Origin: Bernardetia sp. ABR2-2B
GTDB lineage: Bacteria > Bacteroidota > Bacteroidia > Cytophagales > Bernardetiaceae
Direction: 5' to 3'
Length of the DNA: 64,000 nucleotides
Assembly: GCF_037126435.1 (NCBI RefSeq)
Contig: NZ_CP147020.1
Coordinates: 2,159,293 to 2,223,292 of the forward strand
The notes under the pieces were generated by a model. It was not told the origin of the DNA, ran no database searches, and saw only the letters and a list, made by a program, of their open reading frames with translations. Shown in pieces: positions 23,620-32,315 of this stretch (position 1 is the stretch's first letter; each line of letters starts with the position of its first letter). Both the position numbers and the translations under genes were made by a program.

Positions 23620-26064
23620 TTATCCTCCCACACGATTACTCTCATCTTCTGCCCCTGTTTTTCTTCTACGAGCAGATTTTACTTGCTTATTTCCAAACTT
23701 ATAGCTTAGGTTTACTCTTATCTGACGGCTTTCCCAGCCTCCATTTCCTTGAATCAAGACATCTCCAAACTGCGTATCTCCACGCCAAGGCGAACTAAAA
23801 AATATGTCACTCATAGACATTCTGAAAGAAAGTTTGTCTTCCAAAAATGACTTCTGAATAGCCACATCCATTGCTCCAAGACTTTTAGTTTGATATGTTC
23901 CTCCCCAAACAGAAGGTGAATTATACCAACCAGAAACCTCAAATTTATAGCCTTTTGGTAAGCTAAATGTATTTTGCCCATAGACATTGAGCGTACTCTG
24001 TGAAATAGAAACAAATTCTTCTGTGTTTCCTTCGTAAGAACTATGAAAAGCATTCAAATTAATAAAAGCATTCCACCACTTACTAACCTCAAATGGATAA
24101 CTAACATTAAAGCTCCACGTTTCTTGTGTAGCAATATTTTGTTCTTGAATTACACTTCTGCGCTCATCTTGTGCTGTCGTTACTTGTGCAAAAAAATCAT
24201 TGACATAACTATAACTTATCGAAGTATTGAGGGTGTATTTGTAAGTGTGCGAAAACTTAATATTATCTGTGTATTGAGGCTGTAAAAAAGCATTTCCTTT
24301 TCTCAACGTCAGTTCATCAATTTGCTGCTCAAACGGATTTAGGTTTTGATAATTTGGACGCTCTATTCTTCGGCTATATGTCAGACCAAAAGAGTTGTCT
24401 TTATTGGCTTTGTAAGTAAGTCCACCACTTGGGAAAAGATTGAGATAATTTCGTTTTACTCTCTCATTATTTTCTTCTTGCGTACTGGTAAGTTTTCCAT
24501 CAGAAAGGGTTTGTTCTGCACGTAAGCCAAATTGAAGGTTCATTTTTTTCCACCTTCTGTTATAATTAAAATAGGCTGCATTTACAATTTCTTCATAGAC
24601 AAAATTATTACTCTTGTCTTCATTGAAATTTCTATTTCCTTCTTCTACATCATAAAAATCAAACGTATTATCTGTATTTACCATTGAGGATTTTATTCCT
24701 ACGCCTAGCTTTCCTTTCAAAAAATTCTGTTCATAATCCATCTTAAAGGTTGCAATATCAATCTTGACAGGCAAAACCATTTCATAAATCACACTAAAAA
24801 TTAAGTTCTCTCCATTTGCTCCAAAGTATAAATTGGGTTGATACGTTTGTCCGTCGTTTTTATATTGTCCATAATCCAAATCTACATTAAAAGTATGTCC
24901 AGTAGTATCTTCGTAGCGATAATTTAAGTTTCCAAGTACATTATAAAAATCTCTTTGATTCATACTTTCAGCTTTCAAAACTTGTAAAACTTCATTTGTA
25001 GCTTGACTACTGATTGGAGTTCTTGAAGTTGTATTAATATCCATATCACTAAAATTTCCATTGAGCAAAACTCCAAACGTACTCTTTTTACTAGCAAAAA
25101 TATCTGTACCCAATTTCACATTATGACTTGTCTGATCCATTAGTGTGGTAGAGCGATTATCAAAAATCAAATCATTCTGTGTTCTGTAAAGATTAATGAA
25201 ACGACCTGTTTCTCCGAAGCGATTACTGTATGTCAAAAATGTATTTGTCTTTTTGGTGCGATTGTTCAAAGAAAGTGAGCCGTTATAACGCTGATTATCC
25301 CAAACAGAATAACCCAAACCTACTGTTCCATTTGTTCCAAAATTCTTATTCTTTTTGAGTTTGATATTCAAAATACCTGCGCTTCCTGCTGCATCGTATT
25401 TTGAAGAAGGTTGGGTAATAATTTCTATACTTTCAATATCGGAAGCCTGTAACGTATTCAAATAGTTTGTCAAATCTTCTCCTTGTAATACCGAACGCTT
25501 ACCATCAATAAAAACCTGTACACCACTTTTTCCTTCTACAATGATGGAATTATTATTATCCAAAATTACCCCTGGTGCTTTTCTCAAAACCTCTAAACCA
25601 GAGTTTCCAGTTGCTGCGATTGTTCCCTCTACATTAAAAACAGTTTTATCAGCCAACACTTCTACCATTGGTTTTTGAGCAGTAATTTCAACAGCATCTA
25701 GCACGTTATTACTTTGAATAACAAATTTATTTAGATTAATTTCTTTAGCAGAATTTTCAGTAACTGAAATAATAGAAGAAGTATATTTTTGATAGCCTAC
25801 ACTCGTTACGATAATAAAATACTCTCCATTTCTGACATCTACCAGTCTAAAATTTCCATCAGCATCAGCAACTGAAGCCTTAGCAAGTGAAGAATCCGAA
25901 ACGTTCATTAGTCCGACAGCAGCAAAAGAAACAGCTTCATTATTGTCAGATTCGGCAATTCCTGTAATAGAGTGTCTATCATTTTGGGCAAAAACAGTAA
26001 AAGAGAGTAAAAAAAGAAGAGTTCCTAATGATAATTTGAAAGAAGAAGTAATTAAATTTCCCAT
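23620..26064 (-). CDS. TonB-dependent receptor (outer membrane beta-barrel family)
   Basis: An outer-membrane receptor of 814 residues. A signal peptide ends at VFAQ (about residue 26). A carboxypeptidase-regulatory-like domain follows (SITGIAESDNNEAVSFAAV, about 32-110), then a plug domain with LEVLRKAPGVILDNNNSI and VFIDGKRSVLQGEDL, and IESIEIITQPSSKYDAAGSAGILNI. The rest is a beta-barrel ending in RQIRVNLSYKFGNK. This layout is the PF14905-type barrel family common in Bacteroidota. The substrate is unknown; no SusD-like partner is present. The gene is divergent from a propeller-type sensor kinase, which may control it. Confidence 0.9.
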   Translation of the reverse strand: MGNLITSSFKLSLGTLLFLLSFTVFAQNDRHSITGIAESDNNEAVSFAAVGLMNVSDSSLAKASVADADGNFRLVDVRNGEYFIIVTSVGYQKYTSSIISVTENSAKEINLNKFVIQSNNVLDAVEITAQKPMVEVLADKTVFNVEGTIAATGNSGLEVLRKAPGVILDNNNSIIVEGKSGVQVFIDGKRSVLQGEDLTNYLNTLQASDIESIEIITQPSSKYDAAGSAGILNIKLKKNKNFGTNGTVGLGYSVWDNQRYNGSLSLNNRTKKTNTFLTYSNRFGETGRFINLYRTQNDLIFDNRSTTLMDQTSHNVKLGTDIFASKKSTFGVLLNGNFSDMDINTTSRTPISSQATNEVLQVLKAESMNQRDFYNVLGNLNYRYEDTTGHTFNVDLDYGQYKNDGQTYQPNLYFGANGENLIFSVIYEMVLPVKIDIATFKMDYEQNFLKGKLGVGIKSSMVNTDNTFDFYDVEEGNRNFNEDKSNNFVYEEIVNAAYFNYNRRWKKMNLQFGLRAEQTLSDGKLTSTQEENNERVKRNYLNLFPSGGLTYKANKDNSFGLTYSRRIERPNYQNLNPFEQQIDELTLRKGNAFLQPQYTDNIKFSHTYKYTLNTSISYSYVNDFFAQVTTAQDERRSVIQEQNIATQETWSFNVSYPFEVSKWWNAFINLNAFHSSYEGNTEEFVSISQSTLNVYGQNTFSLPKGYKFEVSGWYNSPSVWGGTYQTKSLGAMDVAIQKSFLEDKLSFRMSMSDIFFSSPWRGDTQFGDVLIQGNGGWESRQIRVNLSYKFGNKQVKSARRRKTGAEDESNRVGG

Positions 26065-26250
26065 AGTTTTGGTTGAATAATTAAACAGTAGTTAGATTGA
26101 AACATTTGAGATAGTAGTTTTAAAGGACAGTCAGATATTACGAAAGTTGCATTTGTTTATTATTTTTTGGGAAATGGAAGTAGTTTGTTAGGTTTTATTA
26201 GTAAAAAAGTTGTTAATTACTCTTAGGTAGAAATACTGCATTCTATTTTG

Positions 26251-26258
26251 TAAGTTTG
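26251..26258 (+). promoter_or_regulatory. Candidate -7 element for the sensor kinase gene
   Basis: TAAGTTTG fits TAnnTTTG and lies 49 bases before the ATG at 26308. A TTTTG stretch sits directly upstream, but nothing convincing occurs at the -33 distance. Confidence 0.45.
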
Positions 26259-26307
26259 TAGTTCGAAAAAATTGATAATCCGTTGATTGTCAAGGTTTCT
26301 TTTAATT

Positions 26308-29300
26308 ATGATAGTATCTCGTCTTTTTACTTTTTTGGTTTTAATATTCTGTATTCTTTGGAGTTGTCAAAAAATACAGGCGCAAGACTATGACCTTGCC
26401 TACCAACACCTTACCACAGAAGACGGTCTCTCTAATAATTTTGTAACAGCAATAATCCAAGACCAAAAAGGCTTTATTTGGATTGGTACACAAGAAGGAC
26501 TCAACAAATATGATGGCTATTCTTTCAAAGTTTATAAGTCTAATTCAGAGAAAAAATATCACTTAGGTAGCAATCGCATTACTTTTTTAGCAGAAGATAG
26601 AACAAATGATGCCGTTTGGGTAGGAACATCCACAGGACTTAGCAAACTACACACAGATAGAGATACGATTGAAAATATTTCTTTTTTTGATAAGAAAAAC
26701 ATCAATTATATTTATCAAGAAAATCAAGTAACAACTTGGGTAGCAACTAACGAAGGTATTTTTAAGAAAGAAAATGACAAATGGATTGATTTTTCTTTAA
26801 ACTTAGAGACTTTAGAGGTTGGGCAAAATTATACTTTTATTGGTAAAAGAGTGATTAATGGCGTTCAAAAATACGTTTTAGTAAAAACAATACTAGACGA
26901 CCCTGTTATCAGTACGCTGTACTGGAAAGAAAAAAATACTGATAAATGGCAAACAATACTAGAAACAAATTATAACCTACAATACATTGAAAAAAACGGA
27001 AAAATATGGACTTCTTATAAGAAAGATCATTTAGAAATAGGATATATTGATACATATAATTCATCTATAAAAACAGATTCTATTTACTTCGATAAATCTA
27101 AAAATGCTAAGATGAACTCGCCATTTTTGGCTTTTGAAGATAAACCTAAAGACAATACTATAAATGATGTTTGGTTTTTTGATACGAGAGGACTTGCTCT
27201 AATTGACTTGAATACAAAAGAATTTCGTCATTGGTATTATTGGAAATATTTTGCTGAAACGATGGATCAATACACTGTCGAAACTATCTTTAGAGATGCT
27301 TCTCAAAACTATTGGCTCTGTACACAGGGTTCTGGGGCTTTTATTTTCGCTGATTATACCATCAATAATTTCAGAACATATAAATATAGAAAAGGATTTG
27401 AAAACAGCTTGAGCAACCCTAGCACGAGAGCAATCTATCAAAACCCAAAAACAAAAACTACTTGGATAGGAACATATAGCTACAAAAATGATATTGATAT
27501 TTTCGTCGGAGATTCTATCAAAAAAAGACTTTTCATAGACGGTTACGCTCACTTAATAAAAGAAGACTCAAATCATAAAAACATTCTATGGTTTGCTACT
27601 TCTTCTGGTATTCGAAAGATTGACAAAGAAAAATTTGAGGTTTTGGAAACTTATAGAATGGATAAAAACCTGTTACAAGATATTTTGCCTCTCAATGATT
27701 CTACACTTTGGGTTGCAGGAAACGACCACTTATATCATTTCAATCCAACAATCAAAAAGTTCACTTCTTATCCTCATTTAGAAAAGATTTCTTTTCTTCA
27801 AAAAGACAATCAAAATCAAATTTGGGTAGGCTCTAAAAGAAATGGAATTGGCTTTTTAGCAGATTCTAAAAACTTCAACTTACAGACAGCAAACACAACA
27901 GAAATTATTTATTACAATCCTAATGAAAAAAAGGAAAGCCAGAGATGTTATGTCAAACATATTTGGGAAAGTGAAATAGAAAAAAATATTTTTTGGATAG
28001 CCTCTACAACGGGTTTTTATAAATTTGATTCTGAAAAGAGAACTTTTCTAGCACATTATACAAAAAAAGATGGACTGCCTAATGATGTAGTGTATGCCAT
28101 TTTGGAAGATGAAGAAGGAAACTTATGGGGAAGTACCAATCACGGAATTTTTAAGTTTAATCCAAAAACCAAAACTTTTACTAACTTTGATAAACAAGAC
28201 GGTTTGCAAGACAATGAATTTAATACCTTTTCTTATTTCAAGAGTGAGGAAGGAGAACTATTTTTTGGTGGAATTGGTGGTGTAAATGCTTTTTCCCCAA
28301 AAGATATGAAGAAAAACGAGTTTGTTCCTCCTGTGCATCTAACTGGTTTCGAAAAGCTAGGTAAGAAGGCAAATCTTCAAGAAAACATTTCAGATATAAA
28401 AGAGATTTCTTTGCCTTTAGAAGAATCCAAAATGCTTACTTTTCATTTTGCAGCACTTAGTTTTTATCAGAGTAATAAAAATAAATACGCTTATAAATTA
28501 GAGCCTTTACAAAATGAATGGACTAGTTTAGGAACAAAAAATGAACTCACACTTACTAATCTTTCAGCAGGAAATTATACATTGCACATAAAAGGTTCAA
28601 ATAATCACGGTGTTTGGAGCAAAGAAGAAATTACATTAAATATCAAGATTATTCCTCCATTTTATCAGACTTTTTGGTTCCAGTTTTTAGTAATTGCTTT
28701 ACTTCTCATCGGAATTTATTTTTATTACAGATACAAAGTAAGAGAATCCAAACTCAAATCTATAAAATTGGAAAAACAAGTAAAAGAGCGTACAAATGAA
28801 ATTTTGATACAGAAAGAGGAGCTACAAATCACTAATGAAAGGCTTAAAGAATTAGATAATTTCAAAGAAAAAACGACAAATATGCTCGTTCACGACTTGA
28901 AAAACCCTTTGGGAACAATTATCTATGAAGCTAAAAACAATGCTTCGATACGCAAGGCAAGTCAGCGCATGATGAATTTGCTTTTGGCACTTTTGGATTC
29001 TCAAAAAATACAGTCGCCACAGTTTCAATTAAATGTAGAGAAAGTAAATTTTGGATCTCTTTTAGAAAATGTCTTAGAAGAAGTAGAAGTGTTTTTGATG
29101 GAAAAGAAAATACAAATTATTTATGAAGAAACAGCTACTTTTTGGTTAGAAATTGATAGGGACTTGATACATCGTGTACTTGTAAACTTGCTTACTAATG
29201 CCATTAAATACAGCTCAAAACGCTCACTCATCAAAATATCTATACAAGAAAGCAAACTAAATACAGCACAAATAATAATTACAGATAATGGAAGAGGAAT

Positions 29301-29772
29301 ACCAAAATACCAAATTGATTCTATTTTTGATTCCTACAAACAAGTAAATGCTCAAAAAATGGGTGCTATTGCTTCCACAGGCTTAGGGCTTTCGTTTTGT
29401 AAACTTGCCATAGAAGCACATGGAGAAAACTGTGAGATTTATGTAGATTCTATTCCAGACAAAGAAACCAATTTTCACTTTACTGTTCCTCTTTTAGAGA
29501 TGGAAAAACTGACTAACTTACCAAATAATTCAGAAATAAAAACATTTTTACCCTCTAATTCGTATCATTTTTCTAAAACCGAACTTCATTATTTAGCTCC
29601 TTTCATCAAAGAATTGAATAACTTGGAAGTCTATCAAGCTACACAAATCAGGAGTATCTTGAATGAATTGAATGATGAGAGTACAACTATCACAAAATGG
29701 AAAAACGAGATGTTAGAAATTCTCTATCAAGTAGATGAAGAGCAGTATCAGAAATTATTAAACCTAGACTAA
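26308..29772 (+). CDS. Two-component sensor kinase with beta-propeller and Y_Y_Y domains
   Basis: A large membrane sensor of 1154 residues from the ATG at 26308 (the frame is open from a TTG at 26287). A signal peptide is followed by many propeller repeats of the type GFIWIGTQEGLNKYDG and GNLWGSTNHGIFKFNPKT (about 30-660), then a Y_Y_Y domain (KYAYKLEPLQNEW, NYTLHIKGSNNHGVWS). One membrane segment is at about 782-805. The kinase core has the phosphoacceptor H862 in LVHDLKNPLG, then N-box LLTNAIKYSS (about 960), DNGRGIP (about 993) and STGLGLSFC (about 1022). Unlike many Bacteroidota hybrids, it has no receiver; the response regulator is the next gene, 15 bp downstream. Confidence 0.92.
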   Translation: MIVSRLFTFLVLIFCILWSCQKIQAQDYDLAYQHLTTEDGLSNNFVTAIIQDQKGFIWIGTQEGLNKYDGYSFKVYKSNSEKKYHLGSNRITFLAEDRTNDAVWVGTSTGLSKLHTDRDTIENISFFDKKNINYIYQENQVTTWVATNEGIFKKENDKWIDFSLNLETLEVGQNYTFIGKRVINGVQKYVLVKTILDDPVISTLYWKEKNTDKWQTILETNYNLQYIEKNGKIWTSYKKDHLEIGYIDTYNSSIKTDSIYFDKSKNAKMNSPFLAFEDKPKDNTINDVWFFDTRGLALIDLNTKEFRHWYYWKYFAETMDQYTVETIFRDASQNYWLCTQGSGAFIFADYTINNFRTYKYRKGFENSLSNPSTRAIYQNPKTKTTWIGTYSYKNDIDIFVGDSIKKRLFIDGYAHLIKEDSNHKNILWFATSSGIRKIDKEKFEVLETYRMDKNLLQDILPLNDSTLWVAGNDHLYHFNPTIKKFTSYPHLEKISFLQKDNQNQIWVGSKRNGIGFLADSKNFNLQTANTTEIIYYNPNEKKESQRCYVKHIWESEIEKNIFWIASTTGFYKFDSEKRTFLAHYTKKDGLPNDVVYAILEDEEGNLWGSTNHGIFKFNPKTKTFTNFDKQDGLQDNEFNTFSYFKSEEGELFFGGIGGVNAFSPKDMKKNEFVPPVHLTGFEKLGKKANLQENISDIKEISLPLEESKMLTFHFAALSFYQSNKNKYAYKLEPLQNEWTSLGTKNELTLTNLSAGNYTLHIKGSNNHGVWSKEEITLNIKIIPPFYQTFWFQFLVIALLLIGIYFYYRYKVRESKLKSIKLEKQVKERTNEILIQKEELQITNERLKELDNFKEKTTNMLVHDLKNPLGTIIYEAKNNASIRKASQRMMNLLLALLDSQKIQSPQFQLNVEKVNFGSLLENVLEEVEVFLMEKKIQIIYEETATFWLEIDRDLIHRVLVNLLTNAIKYSSKRSLIKISIQESKLNTAQIIITDNGRGIPKYQIDSIFDSYKQVNAQKMGAIASTGLGLSFCKLAIEAHGENCEIYVDSIPDKETNFHFTVPLLEMEKLTNLPNNSEIKTFLPSNSYHFSKTELHYLAPFIKELNNLEVYQATQIRSILNELNDESTTITKWKNEMLEILYQVDEEQYQKLLNLD

Positions 29773-29787
29773 AATATAGCCTTACTT

Positions 29788-30681
29788 TTGACAAATACTT
29801 ATACTATACTTGTCGCTGACGACACACAAGAAAACCTAAAACTGGTTACTGAATACTTAGAAAATGATGCAAAAGAAAGTCAAAAAAATGATGAAATTTC
29901 TTTTGGATATCAAATTCTTCTTGCACCCAATGGAGAAGTAGCTCTAAAAATTGCTCTAAAAACAGAAATTGACCTACTCATAACAGATTGGGAGATGCCC
30001 AAAATGAATGGTTTAGAGCTTATTTCTGCTTTTCAAACTGATAAAAAACTGCGTAAAATCCCTATTATTATGATAACAGGAATGTACATTGCAGCCGAAA
30101 ACCTCAAAACAGCTTTAGAAAAAGGAGCAATAGATTTTATCAGTAAACCTATTCACGAAATGGAACTGGTTGCAAGAGTAAGGTCAGCCATTCGCCTACA
30201 AGAATCCTTCAAAATAATCGAAGAGCAAAAGAATAAAGAACTTAGTGCAAAAATTCTTCATATTCAACGTCAGAATGAAATGTTAGTAGAAATTGATAAT
30301 GAGTTTAGTACACTCTTGAAAAAAATTAGAAAAGCAGAAAAAGAAAATTCTGATATAGAAATTGAAAGCTATGTGAGTGAGCTACATCAAATCAAAAAAA
30401 CACTCAAAAAAAATATAGATACAGAACATGACTGGGAGAACTTCCAACTAAGAATGCAACAAAACCATCCAGAGTTTGTACAAAAGTTGGCTGTCTATGA
30501 AGATTTAAAGCCTCATGAACTTCGTTTTCTGACGTATCTTTATATTAGAATGAACGACAAAGAAATTGCAAGAATTTTGAATATAAATTACCAGAGTGTG
30601 AGAGCCTACAAATCAAGAGTAAAGAAAAAACTCGCTATTGAAGACGGTGTTTCTTTGAATGATTGGATTGTGAGTCTTTGA
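29788..30681 (+). CDS. Response regulator with C-terminal LuxR-type HTH, TTG start
   Basis: Partner of the upstream sensor kinase, 297 residues. The start is TTG: the receiver strand TILVADD begins at residue 6 and no ATG occurs earlier in frame. The receiver has D11/D12, phosphoacceptor D67 (LLITDWEMP), T97 and K120 (FISKP). A helical linker (about 135-215) leads to a region containing NHPEFVQKLAVYEDLKPHE and a HTH, KEIARILNINYQSVRAYKSR. This C-terminal part closely resembles that of the two 7TMR-DISM regulators at 57-63 kb, so they share a regulator architecture. Confidence 0.9.
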   Translation: MTNTYTILVADDTQENLKLVTEYLENDAKESQKNDEISFGYQILLAPNGEVALKIALKTEIDLLITDWEMPKMNGLELISAFQTDKKLRKIPIIMITGMYIAAENLKTALEKGAIDFISKPIHEMELVARVRSAIRLQESFKIIEEQKNKELSAKILHIQRQNEMLVEIDNEFSTLLKKIRKAEKENSDIEIESYVSELHQIKKTLKKNIDTEHDWENFQLRMQQNHPEFVQKLAVYEDLKPHELRFLTYLYIRMNDKEIARILNINYQSVRAYKSRVKKKLAIEDGVSLNDWIVSL

Positions 30682-30771
30682 TGAAGGGTGTTGGAAATTA
30701 GGGAATGGGGATTCATTATAATAGATATACTTACCAAAAAATGGTTTTAGAAAGTTGTGCTAGACCTGTCA

Positions 30772-30837
30772 GACACTTTCAAGTGTCAGTACAGTTTAAA
30801 AGTAAATTGTCAGACACCTTGAAGGTGTTCTGACAAG
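30772..30837. repeat. Pair of GTCAGACAC hairpins
   Basis: GACACTT-TC-AAGTGTC (30772-30787) is followed by a longer palindrome TTGTCAGACACCTT / AAGGTGTTCTGACAA (30808-30837, one bulge). The gap also carries GGAAATTAGGGAATGGGG filler just after the regulator gene. The hairpins belong to the GTCAGAC extragenic family. Confidence 0.6.
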
Positions 30838-30907
30838 TATCTATTTTCTAAATCAAACTTTCAACTCATATAGCCTCAACTTTGCTATAAAAACAAATAT
30901 TACAATT

Positions 30908-31390
30908 ATGAAAATAGAATACATAATCAATATTAAATCAGTTTTAAACGAATTAAAACCTCTTGAACCTACTGACTTATCTTTTGAAAATTTTCATAAC
31001 CATTTCAGTTTTTCTACTTTTTTAGATGGGTTTGGCGACTCGAAAATTCTTTTTTGGGATAATGAAAATAAAGAAAACTCTTTGCTTATCAAGGGAAGTG
31101 TTTTGAGTTTCTGTTATCAATCTTATGCAGCTTGGAAAGATTTAAAAAATAAAAAATCAGAAAAAGTACGATGTTGGGGAAATGAACAAGGAGATTTCAG
31201 CATAGAATATTATTTAGATAATAAAAAGATATACTGTAAAACTCACAATTACACTTACGTTTATTTACAAAAGTCATTTCACAAGAGTTTAAAAGATTTG
31301 GTTGATGAGTTAATCAATGAATTACCTTTTTATTATCCCAAAATAGAAAAAAGTATTTATTTTGGTAAATTCAAAGATGATTTATTATAA
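30908..31390 (+). CDS. Hypothetical protein
   Basis: A 160-residue soluble protein without a signal peptide or membrane segment. It is rich in aromatic residues (FENFHNHFSFSTF, SFCYQSYAAWKDL, YYLDNKKIYCKTHNYTYVYL). I do not recognise a family and see no catalytic motif. It stands alone between palindrome-rich spacers, with a clear ATG. Confidence 0.55.
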   Translation: MKIEYIINIKSVLNELKPLEPTDLSFENFHNHFSFSTFLDGFGDSKILFWDNENKENSLLIKGSVLSFCYQSYAAWKDLKNKKSEKVRCWGNEQGDFSIEYYLDNKKIYCKTHNYTYVYLQKSFHKSLKDLVDELINELPFYYPKIEKSIYFGKFKDDLL

Positions 31391-31497
31391 AACAAGACAA
31401 CGTAAAGTTTAAAAACTTGACTTTTACTCCAACTCAAACAAAAAATAACATATTCCAAAACCTGCTAATCGAATTGGCATTTTTCTATAAAAATATG

Positions 31498-31505
31498 TAT
31501 TTTTG
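31498..31505 (+). promoter_or_regulatory. Candidate promoter for the DUF4494 gene
   Basis: TATTTTTG matches TAnnTTTG, with a TTG 21 bp upstream (31474-31476). The ATG is 43 bases downstream. Confidence 0.5.
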
Positions 31506-31548
31506 GTAAAAATTAAATTAGAATTTACGTACAAAATCCCATACAAAA

Positions 31549-32037
31549 ATGAATTATTGGTTTCTCTGCAAAGTCAGTTATACAAAAGAATTAGAAGACG
31601 GTACAATAAAACGCATGAAAGATAATTATCTGACTGACGCAACTACGCTCACAGAAGCAGAAGCACGTATGCACGAAGAAGTAGGACGTTCGATGAGAGG
31701 AGAATTTTCGGTAGCAGCAGCCAACAGAATGAACTTTGTTGATGTTTTTACTTATCCAAATGTTGATAATTACTATAAATGCAAGATTCGTTATGTAACC
31801 ATTGATGAAGCAAAAGGAAAAGAACGTGAGGTAAAAAATCAAGTTTTGATTGCTGCTGATGATTTATTAGATGCTCATACACGCCTAACAAAAGAATTTT
31901 CATCGATGCTTGTTCCTTACGAAATCATTGAGATTATCAAAACTCCTTTAGTGGAAGTTTTCCGTTACAAATCGCCAGATGAAAGAGTTACGCCAAACCT
32001 TCGTCCTATTTCTGAAATCGAAGAAGTAGAAGAGTAG
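31549..32037 (+). CDS. DUF4494 domain-containing protein
   Basis: A 162-residue cytosolic protein of the DUF4494 family, widespread in Bacteroidota and of unknown function. Typical segments are WFLCKVSYTKELEDG, VTDAxTLTEAEARMHEE-like (here LTDATTLTEAEARMHEE), and the second repeat-like half KCKIRYVTIDEAKGKEREV. The protein seems made of two related halves of about 70 residues. It is monocistronic with a promoter and strong terminator. Confidence 0.82.
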   Translation: MNYWFLCKVSYTKELEDGTIKRMKDNYLTDATTLTEAEARMHEEVGRSMRGEFSVAAANRMNFVDVFTYPNVDNYYKCKIRYVTIDEAKGKEREVKNQVLIAADDLLDAHTRLTKEFSSMLVPYEIIEIIKTPLVEVFRYKSPDERVTPNLRPISEIEEVEE

Positions 32038-32090
32038 AGTTAAATTAAGTTATCGGTGGGGACACCGACAACGGCATTATTTTCAGATAA

Positions 32091-32128
32091 AAAAGCTGCA
32101 AAGACGAAAATTTGCAGCTTTTTTTTAT
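32091..32128 (+). terminator. Terminator after the DUF4494 gene
   Basis: AAAAGCTGCAAA (32091-32102) pairs perfectly with TTTGCAGCTTTT (32111-32122) across an 8-base loop and runs into a T-tract. Just before it, TCGGT-GGGGAC-ACCGA is a member of the GTTGGT palindrome family with both arms changed together. Confidence 0.88.
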
Positions 32129-32315
32129 ATGTAAAACTTTGTAAGTAGTTTTTTGGTAATCCAAAATAACTCTGACAATAGTTTTCTTTTCAACTATTGA
32201 CAACCTTCTGAAAGTTCTGTCAAAGTTTTTAAAATAAATCTTTTTATTGTAAAACCACGTAATATCAAAGATGTACTAACCTTTATAAAAACCAATTCTA
32301 AAAACGATATATTTA

